NCBI GenBank assembly: GCA_022453515.1
Contig: JAJNNY010000026.1
Location: forward strand, 310,001-374,000
DNA length: 64,000 bases
DNA from: Astrocystis sublimbata
Lineage: Eukaryota > Ascomycota > Sordariomycetes > Xylariales > Xylariaceae
Direction of reading: 5' to 3'
Of this stretch, positions 19,568 through 31,700 are shown one piece after another. The number at the start of each line of letters is the position of its first letter. The stretch's first letter is position 1. Both the position numbers and the translations under genes were made by a program. The notes beneath the pieces were generated by a model. The model was not told where the DNA came from. It worked only from the letters and a program-made list of their open reading frames with translations, and ran no database searches.

Positions 19568-20954
19568 CTTGGGTGGTTTGGGCCTTTCTGACGGGTGAAT
19601 GGTTGGGATGTGAGGGCGGAATTGGTGTGAGATCGCAGCAATTGTCGTGGTTATTGTAGTGTATCTGTACGGAACAGTATATCTCTGTTTGACTAAGAAA
19701 TGGGCATCGAACTCATTTATATGGATTCAGCCCTATCGTTGTGACATCGGTTCATTCGAGGCTCTACTTAGAGAATCAGCCTCAACTAGGCAGGTTAGGG
19801 ATCTCCTCCGTGATGTTCCTACTCTCTTTAGCCACAAACATGCTGACCCCTGACCCCGGACCCCAGAACTCAGGATCGAACGTGCCGCCCTCGCCGCCTA
19901 GGGCTGACTCTGAACACGGGAACCCATACAAGTCTTTCACTTGGCATCATCCGCCATAATGCGAAAGCTTCGCGATTTATTTAGAACTACGGTGTAATGA
20001 TTAGTTGGATGGTTGGGTACACCGCCCTCAGAACTGGGCGCGACAGTGGGATTTGCGGTGCCTTGGTGGGCCGTCACCGCCTGGGTATTGATTTCACGAT
20101 AGTTGCAGACGACTTCCCAATGTTGAAAAAAGAACGAGTGTCCTCTTACCCATGACATCATTTGGAAGTTCCTCACCGACCAGTTTGGCCATGAAGCTGT
20201 CAATTCATAAAACGCTCCTTATAACACGCCCATTATGTAGATGCTGTTGTTAGCCTGTAGCTGATGATCTCAATTTGCTTGAACATTGATATGACATAAG
20301 CTTCGCTCCCCCATGCTGATTTGTCCGCTTACGGCACTGAGCTCTGTGCTGCTGTGCACGAGTTCCACATTCTGCCTGCGAACCAAAAACCAAAATTGTC
20401 GTCGGATATTGACCTTTTCACCGGATAGAGAGAGCACCAACTATCGAAACGGCTATTGAGAGAACATGTCAACGCGGGATCGTCCAGACCGTCAACTCGT
20501 TGACCTATTTCGAGCGATTCTGACAAGGCAGTGCCCGTTAGCCGTCATGGGTTCCTAGCCCGGTCGTGTAATGTTCAGCTTCGCCTTACTTTTTTAGCCG
20601 TTGCCAAGGAACTGGATGCTGACGCTTTCACGCGCTAGAATGAAGGGGCAAGGAATCAATCATGGCATAGCACAAAACTTAGGAGCGCGACATTTCTAAG
20701 TAAAGCTTGAAGGCAGGGAAACAAGGGTTCGAGCTAGGAACAGCATCGAAGTTGACTGGATTGACGTAACCAATCCTTTTCCACCGCCAGACTCGCAAGA
20801 AATGAACTCAAAGCATTTGAGGTTCGTCAATCATTCTCAAAGTAGGCACATGTAGATAAATTGCGGCTCTTGGCGTAGTCGACAATAGCTGAGACAAAAC
20901 ATCCGAGTAACAAGGAGACATGCTGATCTTCGTAGATTTTATGCAGTCTCTAGA

Positions 20955-20964
20955 TACCTAGGTA
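20955..20964. repeat. TACCTAGGTA palindrome
   Basis: A perfect 10-bp palindrome in intergenic DNA, one of four full copies in the window. Confidence 0.8.
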
Positions 20965-22054
20965 ATCATGTCATGTTCAGGTGCACACAGCTCGACTTGA
21001 CGCTTGTCGTTCAGTCTGTGGCGCTTTCGATTGAAGAGAAAACACCCATGTACAGTACCTATGTATGCACAGCTGGTTTCGCTCATTCCTCTGCAATACG
21101 TAGGTCCGCCTAGGAATGAGGTTGGTCCATCGTCTGCGAACGACATGTACAGGATATTTTTGTACTTTTGTACTTCCAATATTGGTATATTAAAGTATAT
21201 CATGACTTGATGAAAATGGTCCCCGCCCAAGCGAAAACGGCAACGGTCACTTCGAGAACGCGTAGTGGCGTTAAAGTTGACCTGAAATTACACAGAATAA
21301 GCGATACATTCAGGTCATTTTCGGCCTATGGGCCAATAGCTCTTAAATTGTAGGGCTTGTGTGAGCACCAGTGGCTTGGCCGCTCCTGTCCTGACTCGCC
21401 TGGAGCGGAGATTCAGGTTGCAGCTCTAATCTACCTCTTTTCAGGTGATACACTTGGTCCTATATTTCCACGGGCTAGACAGTACATTGGCGAAAGTTGG
21501 ATTCTGAGAGTGTGTGATACTGAGATTGCGGTATTGCTCTCGAGGTGGGCCGAGATCTCTAGCGACTGCTATTGTGTAATAGCATTCGCGTAACCTCGGG
21601 GGTCGGAACTGCCGTATTACAGTGCTCCAAATGAAAAGATATCATCTTGTCAAGTTTAGGCTTCAGTAGTCCCATCTAGCTAGGAGCGGATGTCTGCTTT
21701 GATGCATGTATGCAGAATCTTGGTGGTTGTGCGGATAATGGGCAGTGAGCCTCCAGTGATATACGACCCATAGCCCAGGGACCAAAGCTGGTCATATCCA
21801 TTGGTCGTACCAACGCGATGATACGAAGGCTAGTGTGACAGCCAACATATATTGGAAGAGCATGCAAGCAATCTCTCGAAAATTAATCGTGGATAAGAAG
21901 TTTGGGGTCAGGCGAATTGGCTATAATATACTGTATTGATTGAGACACTTCGGTTGAGATGCCTACTCATGCAACCATCCAGAGACAATAGAGGGTTTCT
22001 CCGCTTTGTGTCAAGATAGCCAACACTCTACGTTGTATGATTATGCCCAATGTG

Positions 22055-22064
22055 TACCTAGGTA
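22055..22064. repeat. TACCTAGGTA palindrome
   Basis: A full copy downstream of AAR2, about 160 bases past its stop codon. Confidence 0.8.
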
Positions 22065-22223
22065 TTGAGTGATGACGGAGTGGGGGTATTTCCAGCAGTA
22101 CGTTGCGAATAGCGTAACGTTTTCGTCGTGTTCGAATGTATTCAAAAGCGTGTCGTATTCTCAAAGCTCAAGGCGTGTATAGGCGGCTAGTGTGGAATGA
22201 CTCGTATAGATGGCACAAAGTCT

Positions 22224-23543
22224 TCAATCCCAAGATACCAAACCGGCTTCTTTGCCATTCTCCATCTCGACAACAGCCGGGGCGAATTCGCCTCTCTCAT
22301 CTTCGTCTTCAAAGTCGGAGATCTCAGCCTGCACCATCTCCCCATCTTCGAGCATCACGTTGCCTGATCGGACGTAATCGCTCCCGAGCTCCCATCCGAG
22401 ACGCGGCAGCCAGGACTGCAGAGAGGAAAAGGCGATGGCGACAGCCTTCTGTTCGAGCGTGGCGCTGTCCCCGAGGGCCAGCAGCTTCTCGTCCAGGCGG
22501 GCTTTATACGTAGTGAGAGCCAGCCGTAGCTCGTGCGCATGTTTTGGCATCAACTCGAAAATATCTCCCTCGAGATAGCGGTCATTGTACAGTAGCTGGG
22601 CGTGGAAAACCTGGATGAGGCTGCGCGCCTGCTGCGGTCGGTCGGTAGCTAAGCTATAGGACCGAAATACGAGCTCGATGGCCAAGTAGAACCACTGCGC
22701 GGCACAAGAGAGATTCGCTAAGTGCGCGCCGGCGAGAAAGGCAAATTGGAACTCCCCGGTCAGGTCATCGGGCTCGTAACCGCTAGCCGCATCCTCGAGC
22801 TTCTCGATCACCCATCCGCTTGGGTCTAGGGCCTGGCGCGTCCGTTCCGAGCCTGTGGCTAGGGGATTGATGAGCCGCGCGTTCATGGGGAATATGAACT
22901 GTAGACCCGGTCTTCGATTGGAGTATAGTGAGGTCTCTTCGGCCGAGACGGTCTCGCCCGCTACGCTGTCCGACGTTGTGACGTTCCAGTTGTTGCGTGC
23001 CTCTCCTGTTATTCGAGTCAATAATTCCTGGTTGATGGCGAATGTGAGTTGGTACCAAATATTCCGGTCGCCAAGAAGATCTGATGGTAGACCGTATTGT
23101 TCGGTCAAGGCATTATTGCGTGCAGATACTGCCTCAGCTGTATGAATGCCATACGGATATAGATTAGCGAAGTTCTGTTCGAGGCTCTCTTTCTGAATCT
23201 CCTTCACTTCCTCGTTCATTTCCTCGTCAAAGACGTCGACCAGGACCTCGTCGTATACATCCCAATGCTTCAAGTGGACACGCCCCGATTTCGTGTCCTC
23301 CTCTTCCTCCCCCTCCTCGGGCGTGAACATCCAATAGCCGCTTCTTGTAGACATAGAGCCAGAGGGGGCAATCCATATCAAGTGAACACCCGACGGGAAA
23401 TCCCGAAATCCGGGGAATTGGTTGGCGCTGGTGAATGCTATGGTGTCGCAGCCAATGGTGAAGTAGGCCGGCAAACCATGCAGGATGAAGGCATCTCTGC
23501 CATTTGGAGAGGAAATCTCCGCGTCGACGTTGGGGTCTTCCAT
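22224..23543 (-). CDS. AAR2: U5 snRNP assembly factor Aar2
   Basis: An intronless frame of 439 residues from the ATG at 23543 (MEDPNVDAEIS). Aar2 holds cytoplasmic U5 snRNP in an immature state by binding Prp8 at its RNase H and Jab1/MPN domains, and is replaced by Brr2 after nuclear import. Family features: the N-terminal beta-rich domain with GLPAYFTIGCDT and the GVHLIWIAPSG segment, an acidic loop near 85-95 (EEGEEEE), then the all-helical C-terminal domain containing LTGEFQFAFLAGAHLANLSC and a helical-repeat end. The C-terminal 35 residues are acidic. The frame stays open upstream of 23543 to 23588 but without another ATG, so this start is preferred. The length is somewhat above yeast Aar2 (355). 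High confidence. Confidence 0.94.
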   Translation of the reverse strand: MEDPNVDAEISSPNGRDAFILHGLPAYFTIGCDTIAFTSANQFPGFRDFPSGVHLIWIAPSGSMSTRSGYWMFTPEEGEEEEDTKSGRVHLKHWDVYDEVLVDVFDEEMNEEVKEIQKESLEQNFANLYPYGIHTAEAVSARNNALTEQYGLPSDLLGDRNIWYQLTFAINQELLTRITGEARNNWNVTTSDSVAGETVSAEETSLYSNRRPGLQFIFPMNARLINPLATGSERTRQALDPSGWVIEKLEDAASGYEPDDLTGEFQFAFLAGAHLANLSCAAQWFYLAIELVFRSYSLATDRPQQARSLIQVFHAQLLYNDRYLEGDIFELMPKHAHELRLALTTYKARLDEKLLALGDSATLEQKAVAIAFSSLQSWLPRLGWELGSDYVRSGNVMLEDGEMVQAEISDFEDEDERGEFAPAVVEMENGKEAGLVSWD

Positions 23544-23721
23544 GATTGATGATGACAACGATGTCGTCGACTCCGGGTCTCGCAGCACCTCGGCCGGAGC
23601 TGTTGACTCGAGGGGGATGACAAGCGCAGAAGGGGTGTAGAATGAATCGGAGCTATGCTGGGGAAATAGCTAGATGGGCGATGTGTGGGTAGGTAGTGTA
23701 TACCATAGTAGGTAGAGAGAA

Positions 23722-23731
23722 TACCTAGGTA
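23722..23731. repeat. TACCTAGGTA palindrome
   Basis: A full copy about 180 bases upstream of the AAR2 start codon, inside a stretch of further TAGGTAG words. Confidence 0.8.
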
Positions 23732-24537
23732 GGTTGGGTTGAGTAGTTGAGTACAGCGAGACCCGGAGCAGGCCGTTGCGGAGGGCGAAAGGTGCATGAA
23801 TGAGGCTTGGTCGAGAGGACTACTTTAGCTGAGAGCCTACATGTACATATACGGCTTCGATCATAGTAGTTGTTTGCGCCAGGCCCCACTCTGCCTGCCT
23901 GCGGAACCCACTATAACCCGCAGCTGGGCGGCCTTCCGCCCTTCGCAATTGCCGGTAGGAGACCGCGGTTGCGCGGGTCGGAGCTCTGGCGAGCTGCTCC
24001 TCCGATGTCCATCCAATAGGAGGCGCGTCGCACCTTTCTACCGGCTGAGCTTCTGGCTGTTCTAGTTCCCGCTCTGTCCGCCATTGTTGTTGTAACATGC
24101 ATAACACGAAGAGTGCAGCCGTCCTTTTCAGTTGCAGCATCCAGTCACCCACCGATGCAGTCAGCAAGCAGTCTAATTCACCAGAAGTATGAATGGATGG
24201 ATGATCAATTTCGCAAGTTGAAACCCCAGCCCATGCAGCCGTTTGGGCAATTCGGGTCTCGGCACTTTTTTCTAAGGTTACGAAATGCGTCAATGCAGCA
24301 TTACCTTTTCCAAAGCAGGAGGGACAAAATACATAGCTGTTATTGCTTGCTGTGCGTTGTGCTTACTAGTTGGAGGTCGTCATTTTTCATCTATCACGTA
24401 TTGGCTTTCGCGAGATGTGTTGTCGGTATGGCTATATAAGCTAGGTCGAGGTTGACGATAGCCTATTCGATATTGCATTCTAGAAGGAAACCGACGCTAA
24501 GATCGAGTAAGTACCGACTTGTTTCTCCCCCATGAGC

Positions 24538-24553
24538 ATATATATATATATAT
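24538..24553. repeat. (AT)8 microsatellite
   Basis: A perfect AT dinucleotide run of 16 bases in intergenic DNA. Confidence 0.85.
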
Positions 24554-27500
24554 GTGCATAGACTAATTATGGGTAACTCTCCGACCTTAGTGCCCTGGCG
24601 CAGGTTTTCTCGGGTCATGCCACGAGGCACGAGGGTGACGAACAGGGACGGGAGATCGCGTTGCTGGTGCGCTCGGGTTGCATGGAGCTAGGTTCGTACC
24701 AAGCGATGGAGGTGATCGAGCCTAGTGGTAAACAATAACAGAGGGATGATATTGAGCTATCGACGGGCAGTAATGTAAGACATACATGATGCACCCCGGA
24801 TAGAACTAGGGAAAGGGGTCTGTCTGTACCAGGTTTTTGGCGAGGCGAACTAAAAGACGATCGGTACGGTCCCAGGCCTGCCAAGTACTGCACACACTAT
24901 ACTCGTACGTACGGATACATACATACATTATCTGGTGGTTACATGTAGGAGGTAGGTAGTATGGTAGGGCCTAGCTACCGACGGCGTGTTCTTGGTCGTC
25001 GAGGTCGTTGTGTTCGTGGGACCTTGGCCGCCACGCGGCACGGGTGCGATGATGTGATACGACCTACCAACAGCCGTGAACTTATCATGTCCGTTGTGCT
25101 CTCTCGGCATGGCATGCATGGCTGCCACTTGCATCGCGCTACGGCACGTCGTCGACTTGGGCGGCGCACGTCAGAAGGAGAGCGGAAGGGTCGGGGGCTT
25201 GACCGGAACCGTGTCTAGCGCCGCGGTAGCGTTGGCCTGGCGGCTTCTGACCCCCTTGTCTAGTTTTTGCGAGTCTTCACACCCAACACAAAACACCACG
25301 CCATACATCCATCATGACCCAGACACCCAGAAACGCTACCATCGCCGCCAACAAGCCCCCCCCAACCCGCCCCCCATTCTCGCCCACTCCAGCTCACCAC
25401 GCCCTGTCTACCCCAGAGCTTCCTGCTGCGAGGGGTCCGCTGCTGCAGTTCATGCGCCAAGAGGGACTGAGCGACAGCCCGAATGGACGCTATACCGATC
25501 TCCCGCCTGCGTGCTGCTAACAATGGAGAGAGACGCATTGCGACGCCTGCAACGTCGCTAATATAGATCGGGGCATGCCCCCAGCCCAGAAGATCTTAGA
25601 CTCGTCCCTTGCTTGTAAGTATCGCCTCTGTATCACAAAAGTACAGTACTAAGGAATGGGGGTACAGCCTAGGTAGACACATGTATTTGTCCCGCCAGCT
25701 TGTGCCGCATGTCGCTATAGCGTACAAGCAACCTTATTCAAAGAAAGCCCACATACAGACCTTGGGCAATGGGCAATGGGGGGCCTGGGCAGAATAAATT
25801 CAAGAGCTGCTAAGAGAGGGTGTTCACGAGGCTAGCCTGCTGTGTCTCGCGATTTCCGGGCAGTTTTCTTTTCCACTGCGAAAAGATGCGAAAAACCTCC
25901 GAAGCCGTTTTTGTGACACGAACCGTCGGAAATAGATGCATTGCCTGCCAGTCGGGGGTCTAGGAGGTACAAATGCACGTCGCTTGGGTCCTAGTGCCCT
26001 CGGCTCCGGGCTCTGGCTGTCTGTGCCTTGGAGGGATCCAGGGGGTCAGGTTAGTGACGGACCACCTCTCAGCCCCAGCCCGTCCGTCGCCTGGTCTTTT
26101 CTCGAAGCTCGACTACCCATCTAGGCAGCAATATAGCCAGACCCCCTTCCGCCGGGCCCGTTCCTATGCAGGTGGGCGGTTCAATTGACGAGAGAGTCCG
26201 GCGCGGCCCCGGCGCAACGGCCGGCATTCCCAATCAGGCACAAGCACCAAAGGAACAAAAACCGGATCGGGTAGCGCAACATATAGCTAGGACGACCAAC
26301 CTACTCTTTGGGAGGGCGCCTTGGACTGGGCCATACTCGGCTACCTCGCTACTCTGGGGAACGGCGCTCATTCCTACCCGTCCTGCCCGCGCTGCGCCGG
26401 TTCGCATCGGTGATGGATGCCCCATGAGAACTGTTGGCAGGATGTGACGACGTCGCATATCCACGATGCAGCAGCACCGACCGGCATCTTCACCCTTGTT
26501 TTCGATGCTCTCCTCCGAGCAAATTTCATTGCATCGCAAATACTCTGTTCTCCAGCTCATCAGGGGTAGCTGGCAATCTGCCTGAATGGTCAGCACCTTG
26601 AGCCCCTAGGACGACGACTTACGCCAGGAAATAATGGCGGCTACGAACCCTGACGTCTGTTTCTCTATTTTCCGCCCATTTTTATCCCTAGACACCCAGG
26701 GACTTGGGATCAATCCACTCCGGCTCATGCTGTGTAACCACACTAAAGGAGCGCGATTACAGCATCAATGAGCATCGGTGCCAGCTACTAAAAGCCATCC
26801 CATGTATGTATACCTACACCTACCTACCTAACCGAACGTAGCTCGAGTCCTTTTTGGCCCTGCTAGACCATCCCATCCCACCCTATCCTCCCCTTTCCCA
26901 CGCTTCCCATCCCACACTACTACACTACCACGGCACTGCACATGAACGGCGCCGCCTTATCCATACTTCAACACTACTTAAGTACAGAATCCCAAAGCCT
27001 CGTGGCTCTGGTAGTGCAGAACCAAGCCCTACCTAGGCTAAGACAGGACCACGCATTAGTTCTTCCCATTTTCCATCCTCTCTGACACTATTCCCTACCA
27101 CTCGACCACTTCCGCTAAGTAGCTAGTAGTGGTTTTTTTAATCCTTGAGTGAACGGCATACGTGGCGCGAACCATTCCCTTGGTTCTGTATGTGTAACCA
27201 GGCACTCGGGATTTAAATCCACACTAGGTCGTTGACCTGTCTTTGTGCAATATACCTATATCACATCACATCACATCACACCGCATCGCGTCGCATCGCT
27301 AAAAAGCTTGATTGATATAACAGAACAAACGTTGGGGCTCAATTCATATGATTATTTCAGATCGCTATGCTACAGTCAAATCCAGTTCCTCGCCCCTCTA
27401 ATGCCGAACGACCACGATAAATCCCCGATTGGCAGCATTTTCGCCGCTACATCTTTCGGGATATCATTTGATGACGCCCCAGAACTCCCCAGACCATGAA

Positions 27501-27829
27501 CTGACTGTAGCAAAGGCAGGTAAACGTAATGTGATTTTTCTCTTCCTCAATCTTCCGAGGGCTCTTTTCCTCGTTTCGGCCCACCACTGAAGCCATCAGT
27601 TGCTTCCTGCGCGGGCAGGATAACCAACGAATGGATGGTGATGCGGGAATTATTATCAAGGGACAACTCATTATTGCGCCACTCTCATGAAGGCGCCCGG
27701 TCTAACACGTTGACGTGCACGAATATGATACAATTAATGTCCTTCGTTCCCACCCTTGGTTGTCGACTTCTTGTTACCGTTTTCCGGATTCACTGCTGGT
27801 GCATTTGAAGCGGGCGATGACTGGGTTTC

Positions 27830-29551
27830 CTATTCTCGGTTGTACATCTGTTGGCTCTGCGCACCATATGGCGGCGAAGTTTGGTAGTTTTCGGCGTACA
27901 TGTGACCACCGTTGCTGTACTGGGCGATCGGCTGCTGGGGCACGGCTCCACTCGAGGGGGGGTATTGTGGTGCGTACGCAATAGGAGGCAGCTGCCGGCT
28001 TGAGTAGGACGACGCAGGCTGCCCGGAGTCTGTTCCTTGAGCGTCAGTGCCTCCGTTTTGAGCCTGAGCGGCTGCGGCCGCAGCTTGGGCGTGGCGCTGA
28101 CGGTCTTGTTCTTCAGCAGCCTTACGCTGCTGTTCTTCCTCCTTTTTGCGTGCCTTCCACTCCTTGCGGATTTCCTTGAATTCTGCACCACGAGTCAGTT
28201 CAAATCCAGGGGTGTTAAAAGATTTCGCACAATCCATTGACTGTGACAATATCGAGGAATACAATAATGCTTGATAAGGGCGAAACAGCGGGTATTGTTC
28301 AGTTTAAGTGGATGCGACTTTTCGCCATTTCCTACGCCCGTAGCCTCACCAAGCTCATGTACGTGCTAGATTCTGTGGGGTAAACATAGCGACTGCAGGA
28401 TTCTTACCTTCGGGTGTTCGCTTTTGGCCATGGCTCTGCATTGTGACATGAGCGTTCAGGTGGTTCAGTGTTCCGTAGGCCTTTTCGCAGCCATTCCATC
28501 CGCATTTGTACATTCTTTCAATCTCTTCATATCGGCGACGAGGTCGCTTGTGCTGCTGCGCGCCAGGGATTGGCACAAAGGAGTATACCTGTTGCACACC
28601 ATACTGTTAATATCTTATCAGCCATCAAGTAATGAGAGAAAAAACAGGACACCTAAATGATGTTCGATATACAGGCAATTTGGGTAATAGTGATTATCAA
28701 AATGACAGAAGAATGCGTGGCTATGCGCCGAACAAATGAAAGCTAATTCGGCACGCGAGGCATTCTTTGACATCTTTGTATCCTGCTCCAAACTTTTTAC
28801 CTACCTGAGCGGGTCGTCCTGGGGGGGCTGAAGTAGGCGGATGCGAATATGGTACCGCATGGTGTGGCATTTGTCCTCCGGGATGCCCATAATTGCCCCA
28901 GTCAGGACGGGGCTGGGCGTACATGCCGGCGGGCGCGCCTTGGGGATAGCTATGCGCCATGTCTTGCGGCGGCGGCGCGTATGGCGAGTATTGGCCGTGA
29001 GGGTATGTAGGGCTGGGTGCCGCGATGGAAGGATCTATGGGTACATCGTTGTCAGATTTGACCTGTTGAGGTTGATGGTTGCGTCCATCTTGCAAAGGCA
29101 TTGACGGACTTGTTGATGCTTGTTGCGCCATACCTCCACTACTGCCGTTGTGGTTGCTTGCAGGATGGTAGTGGCGAAGGCTGTGCTCTGGGAACGAACT
29201 CGTTGACCTCGCGGACTGCGGATAGCCACCGTACTCCGAGGTGGGCGTCGCGGAGGTAGAGTAGTTGGCAGAACGCGACTCCTGGTTGCTTGGGTACTGG
29301 GCAGCAGACGCGTGATCTGCAGAGGTCTCAGACTGGTTGTCGCCGGATACGCTTGGATAGGGCGAAGGCAAACCTGACTGCGAATAATCGTGGACGCTTC
29401 GTTCCATAGGGCTGTTGGAGGCGTTGAGGAGCTTGCCGAGTTTCGCTCCTGGGTTGGAACTCTTCAGATGCTGTTCAGGCACACGCGGTGGCGCTGCACA
29501 ACTGCTATCGAAGGTTTGTTGCTGCGCAGGTGGTGTTGGCACTAAGAACAT
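27830..29551 (-). CDS. CON7: C2H2 zinc-finger transcription regulator Con7
   Basis: Three exons, 28805-29551, 28408-28588 and 27830-28182, with GTAGGT...CAG and GTAAGA...GCAG introns, give 426 residues. Con7 regulates conidium morphology, appressorium formation, and cell-wall and infection genes in Magnaporthe, and is needed for growth and virulence in Fusarium. Exon 1 is a low-complexity Pro/Ser/Gln/Tyr region. Exon 2 holds the family block YSFVPIPGAQQHKRPRRRY and one C2H2 finger (C-x4-C-x12-H-x5-H, in YKCGWNGC...HVTMQSHG). Exon 3 begins EFKEIRKEWKARKKEEE, a basic helix, then a Gln/Ala/Pro-rich tail. The basic cluster RPRRRY is a likely nuclear signal. The ATG at 29551 is directly preceded by TATAG, so an additional upstream exon is possible. 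About 14 kb of gene-free DNA lies upstream, which suits a developmentally controlled gene. Confidence 0.92.
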
Positions 29552-31700
29552 GCTATAACGTGCTGGATTGGATGAAAGTCAAGAGTGGCCAGAGGTTTTT
29601 AGTACTCAAGCCAATCTAATAAGAGACACGCAGAGTGACGGACAACAGACGGCGTGTTGGATCGCGATAGTAGTACAGCCCAGGTGAAAGAGGAATAGAG
29701 TTGCACCACAACCTCGAGTCTGCGGCTGCGTTGGTGTATTTAGTCTGATCGTAGTCTATTCGGAGTGATTGTCGATGTAGGAGTACGTAAAGACCTGGCG
29801 GGTCTGGCTTGTCTGGTTCGCGAGCGCAGATACTAGCAGTAGCGTTGTATCAAGATCCACAGAATCCACCAGCTCGACAGCCACCTAATCGCTGATGAAA
29901 TAGTCCAACAGAGAAAGTGGTCCCCCCAGTGTTGATTAAAAAAAGAACGGGGCAAGGGGAGATCCTCCTGGGCAGGCCTTCAAGACGGAAGGGCAAATGA
30001 CCCCCCTCACGATGACCTGACTCTGCCGCGATGACGGGCAACCGGGACGTGTCTCGACGCACCACGCCTGAGATACAGCCCTGCTATGGCTGGGCGATCT
30101 GAGATTGGCTGATGCGCAACGCCAAGGGCTCGAGGCAGATATGTGCTCGGGTGAGCGAGTCAGAAGACGTCGAGCAGACGGCGGGCAGCAACAACCACGA
30201 CAAGGCCTTGTGGTTTCAAGGCGCAATGCACTTCTTCAACGGTGACGCGATTCACCTATCGGTCAAGCCCTCAGGGGTACCAGTCGGGTATCGCGCCTGT
30301 AGTAGACCAGGAATTGGACGAACTCTCCCTAATCTCCTAGTCTCTCGCAGATGCTGGGAGATACTCGACTAGCCTAGTGGCAGGTGGGGAAGGGGAGTCT
30401 AAAATGGCGCCGAAGACAAAAATCGGGGATATGAAATTTTTGGGATGACTAGGAGCGAGGCCCGACCTTGCTAGCTGAGCAACTAGTGGAGGTACCTGGG
30501 CGCTGACCGGGGGTTGGGGATTGGCAACAGGGAGGTGAGGATGGTCTGGTCTGGGTAGTCGTCTGGCCAGGCTTATGACTTAGTCGTTGTCTTGGAGCTC
30601 GGGAGACCCAGTGGTGCTGAAGCGCAACGCCACTGACCGTCAAGCCGGGCTAGACTGACTCTTAATTGCCTCGCCGGTCAATGGGGGGGCGAGGAGGTGC
30701 AAGGTGCAAGGTGCGCGCTGCGGCGAAGGCGGCGATGGCGGACAACGGCGAACGAGGCCAGCAGTGACGTGCAGTAGTAGAGCCAGTGCGCGACTCGTCT
30801 CGGTTTTAGTCGCTGCGACCTCAGCGTCTTGGCACGGTCCCGGTAGAGAGAGAACAACGCGCTGTGCAGGAGAACAAGTCTAGCGCGGCGTCGCACTACC
30901 CAGCTCTAACCTGACGGCACGGGCACGGTACGTGTCTGCGCGCGCGCCACAGCGACACGGTGAGATGGGATCTGTGCTGGTGATGTGCTGATCACCGAGC
31001 AACGAGGGCGAGAAAGCTCCGGCAGTCCGGGCTTCTTTGTTGCAACGAGGTGGTGAGCCTGTCGTCGTCCCCTTCGGACAGAGACAGTAGTATGGCTGTG
31101 CTGTGCTGTGGTGCAGCGGCGATACTACAGCAGGTCTTCGCACCCGTCTGTTGTTGTTGTTGTCGCTATTCTGGTTTAGTGGCGTTTCTCACTTCGCGCG
31201 TGTCCTGTGTCCTGTGTCCTGGGCTGGGCGTGGGCGGGCTGTTGTTGATGGGTAGGGTACTAGGAGTACTAGGGATTCTGCTGGAGCCTACGAGTGGGCA
31301 AGTTGCAAGTTGCAGATGCACTGGCGCCGTGAAAATAGTTTAGACCGGGCTCAGTGAGGTTAGCGAGGGAGGCTAGCGCCGAGTTGGCGGCCGCGGGAGC
31401 ACGTTCTCTTCTTATGCAGACGAAAGCGCACCAGAGAAGCGCACGCAGCTAGCAGGGAGAATTGACGACGAGGGATGGTGCAGTGGTGATAGGGTCACGG
31501 GGTGCATTGAATGGTCGGCGACGCTGCTTCAATTGCTTGATTGTTGACACCCGGCGCAAGGAAGGTTTAGAAAAGGGGAGGGAAGAGGGATGGAAAGCAA
31601 AAGCGTTAGAAAAGATTTATCATAAAAGGTACCTAGAGTACCTGGACGGCATACAAGGTGGGTGCAATTCAAAGTCTTTCTGTGTCGGTGTGTACCGGCC
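29552..31700 (-). promoter_or_regulatory. GC-rich region directly upstream of CON7
   Basis: About 2 kb of DNA rich in G+C compared with the desert beyond, with TGTCCTG repeated at 31200-31221 and GCAAGGT duplicated near 30700. On the minus strand there are several short ATG frames that could act as uORFs if this is a long 5' leader. Its role as promoter or leader is inferred from position. Confidence 0.35.

Larger units (their letters stand above)
19568..22223. other. intergenic, no gene seen
   Basis: This lies between the start of the secreted-protein gene and the stop of AAR2. Open frames are short and without recognisable composition. It contains full TACCTAGGTA palindromes at 20955-20964 and 22055-22064. 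A tRNA B-box-like GGGTTCGAG at about 20725 was checked and has no matching T stem. Confidence 0.5.
23544..27829. other. intergenic: AAR2 promoter and CON7 3' flank
   Basis: 4.3 kb with no supported gene. It carries a TACCTAGGTA palindrome at 23722-23731, an (AT)8 tract at 24538-24553, CCTAGGTA at 25668-25675, an ACCTACCTACCTA run at 26818-26830 and CATCACATCACATCACA near 27257. GC-rich frames around 25076-25561 are of mixed composition and unlike protein. The last part should hold the CON7 3' UTR. Confidence 0.5.

Noticed and set aside
20715..20745. tRNA-like GGGTTCGAG
   Set aside because: It is not followed by the pairing half of a T stem and there is no A box at the proper distance.
23544..23588. 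15-codon N-terminal extension of AAR2
   Set aside because: It would have to begin with GTG; the ATG at 23543 aligns with the conserved N-terminal domain.
25076..25561. 161-codon plus-strand frame upstream of AAR2
   Set aside because: Composition is Pro/Arg/Cys-mixed, typical of GC-rich non-coding DNA, with overlapping frames of similar length on both strands.
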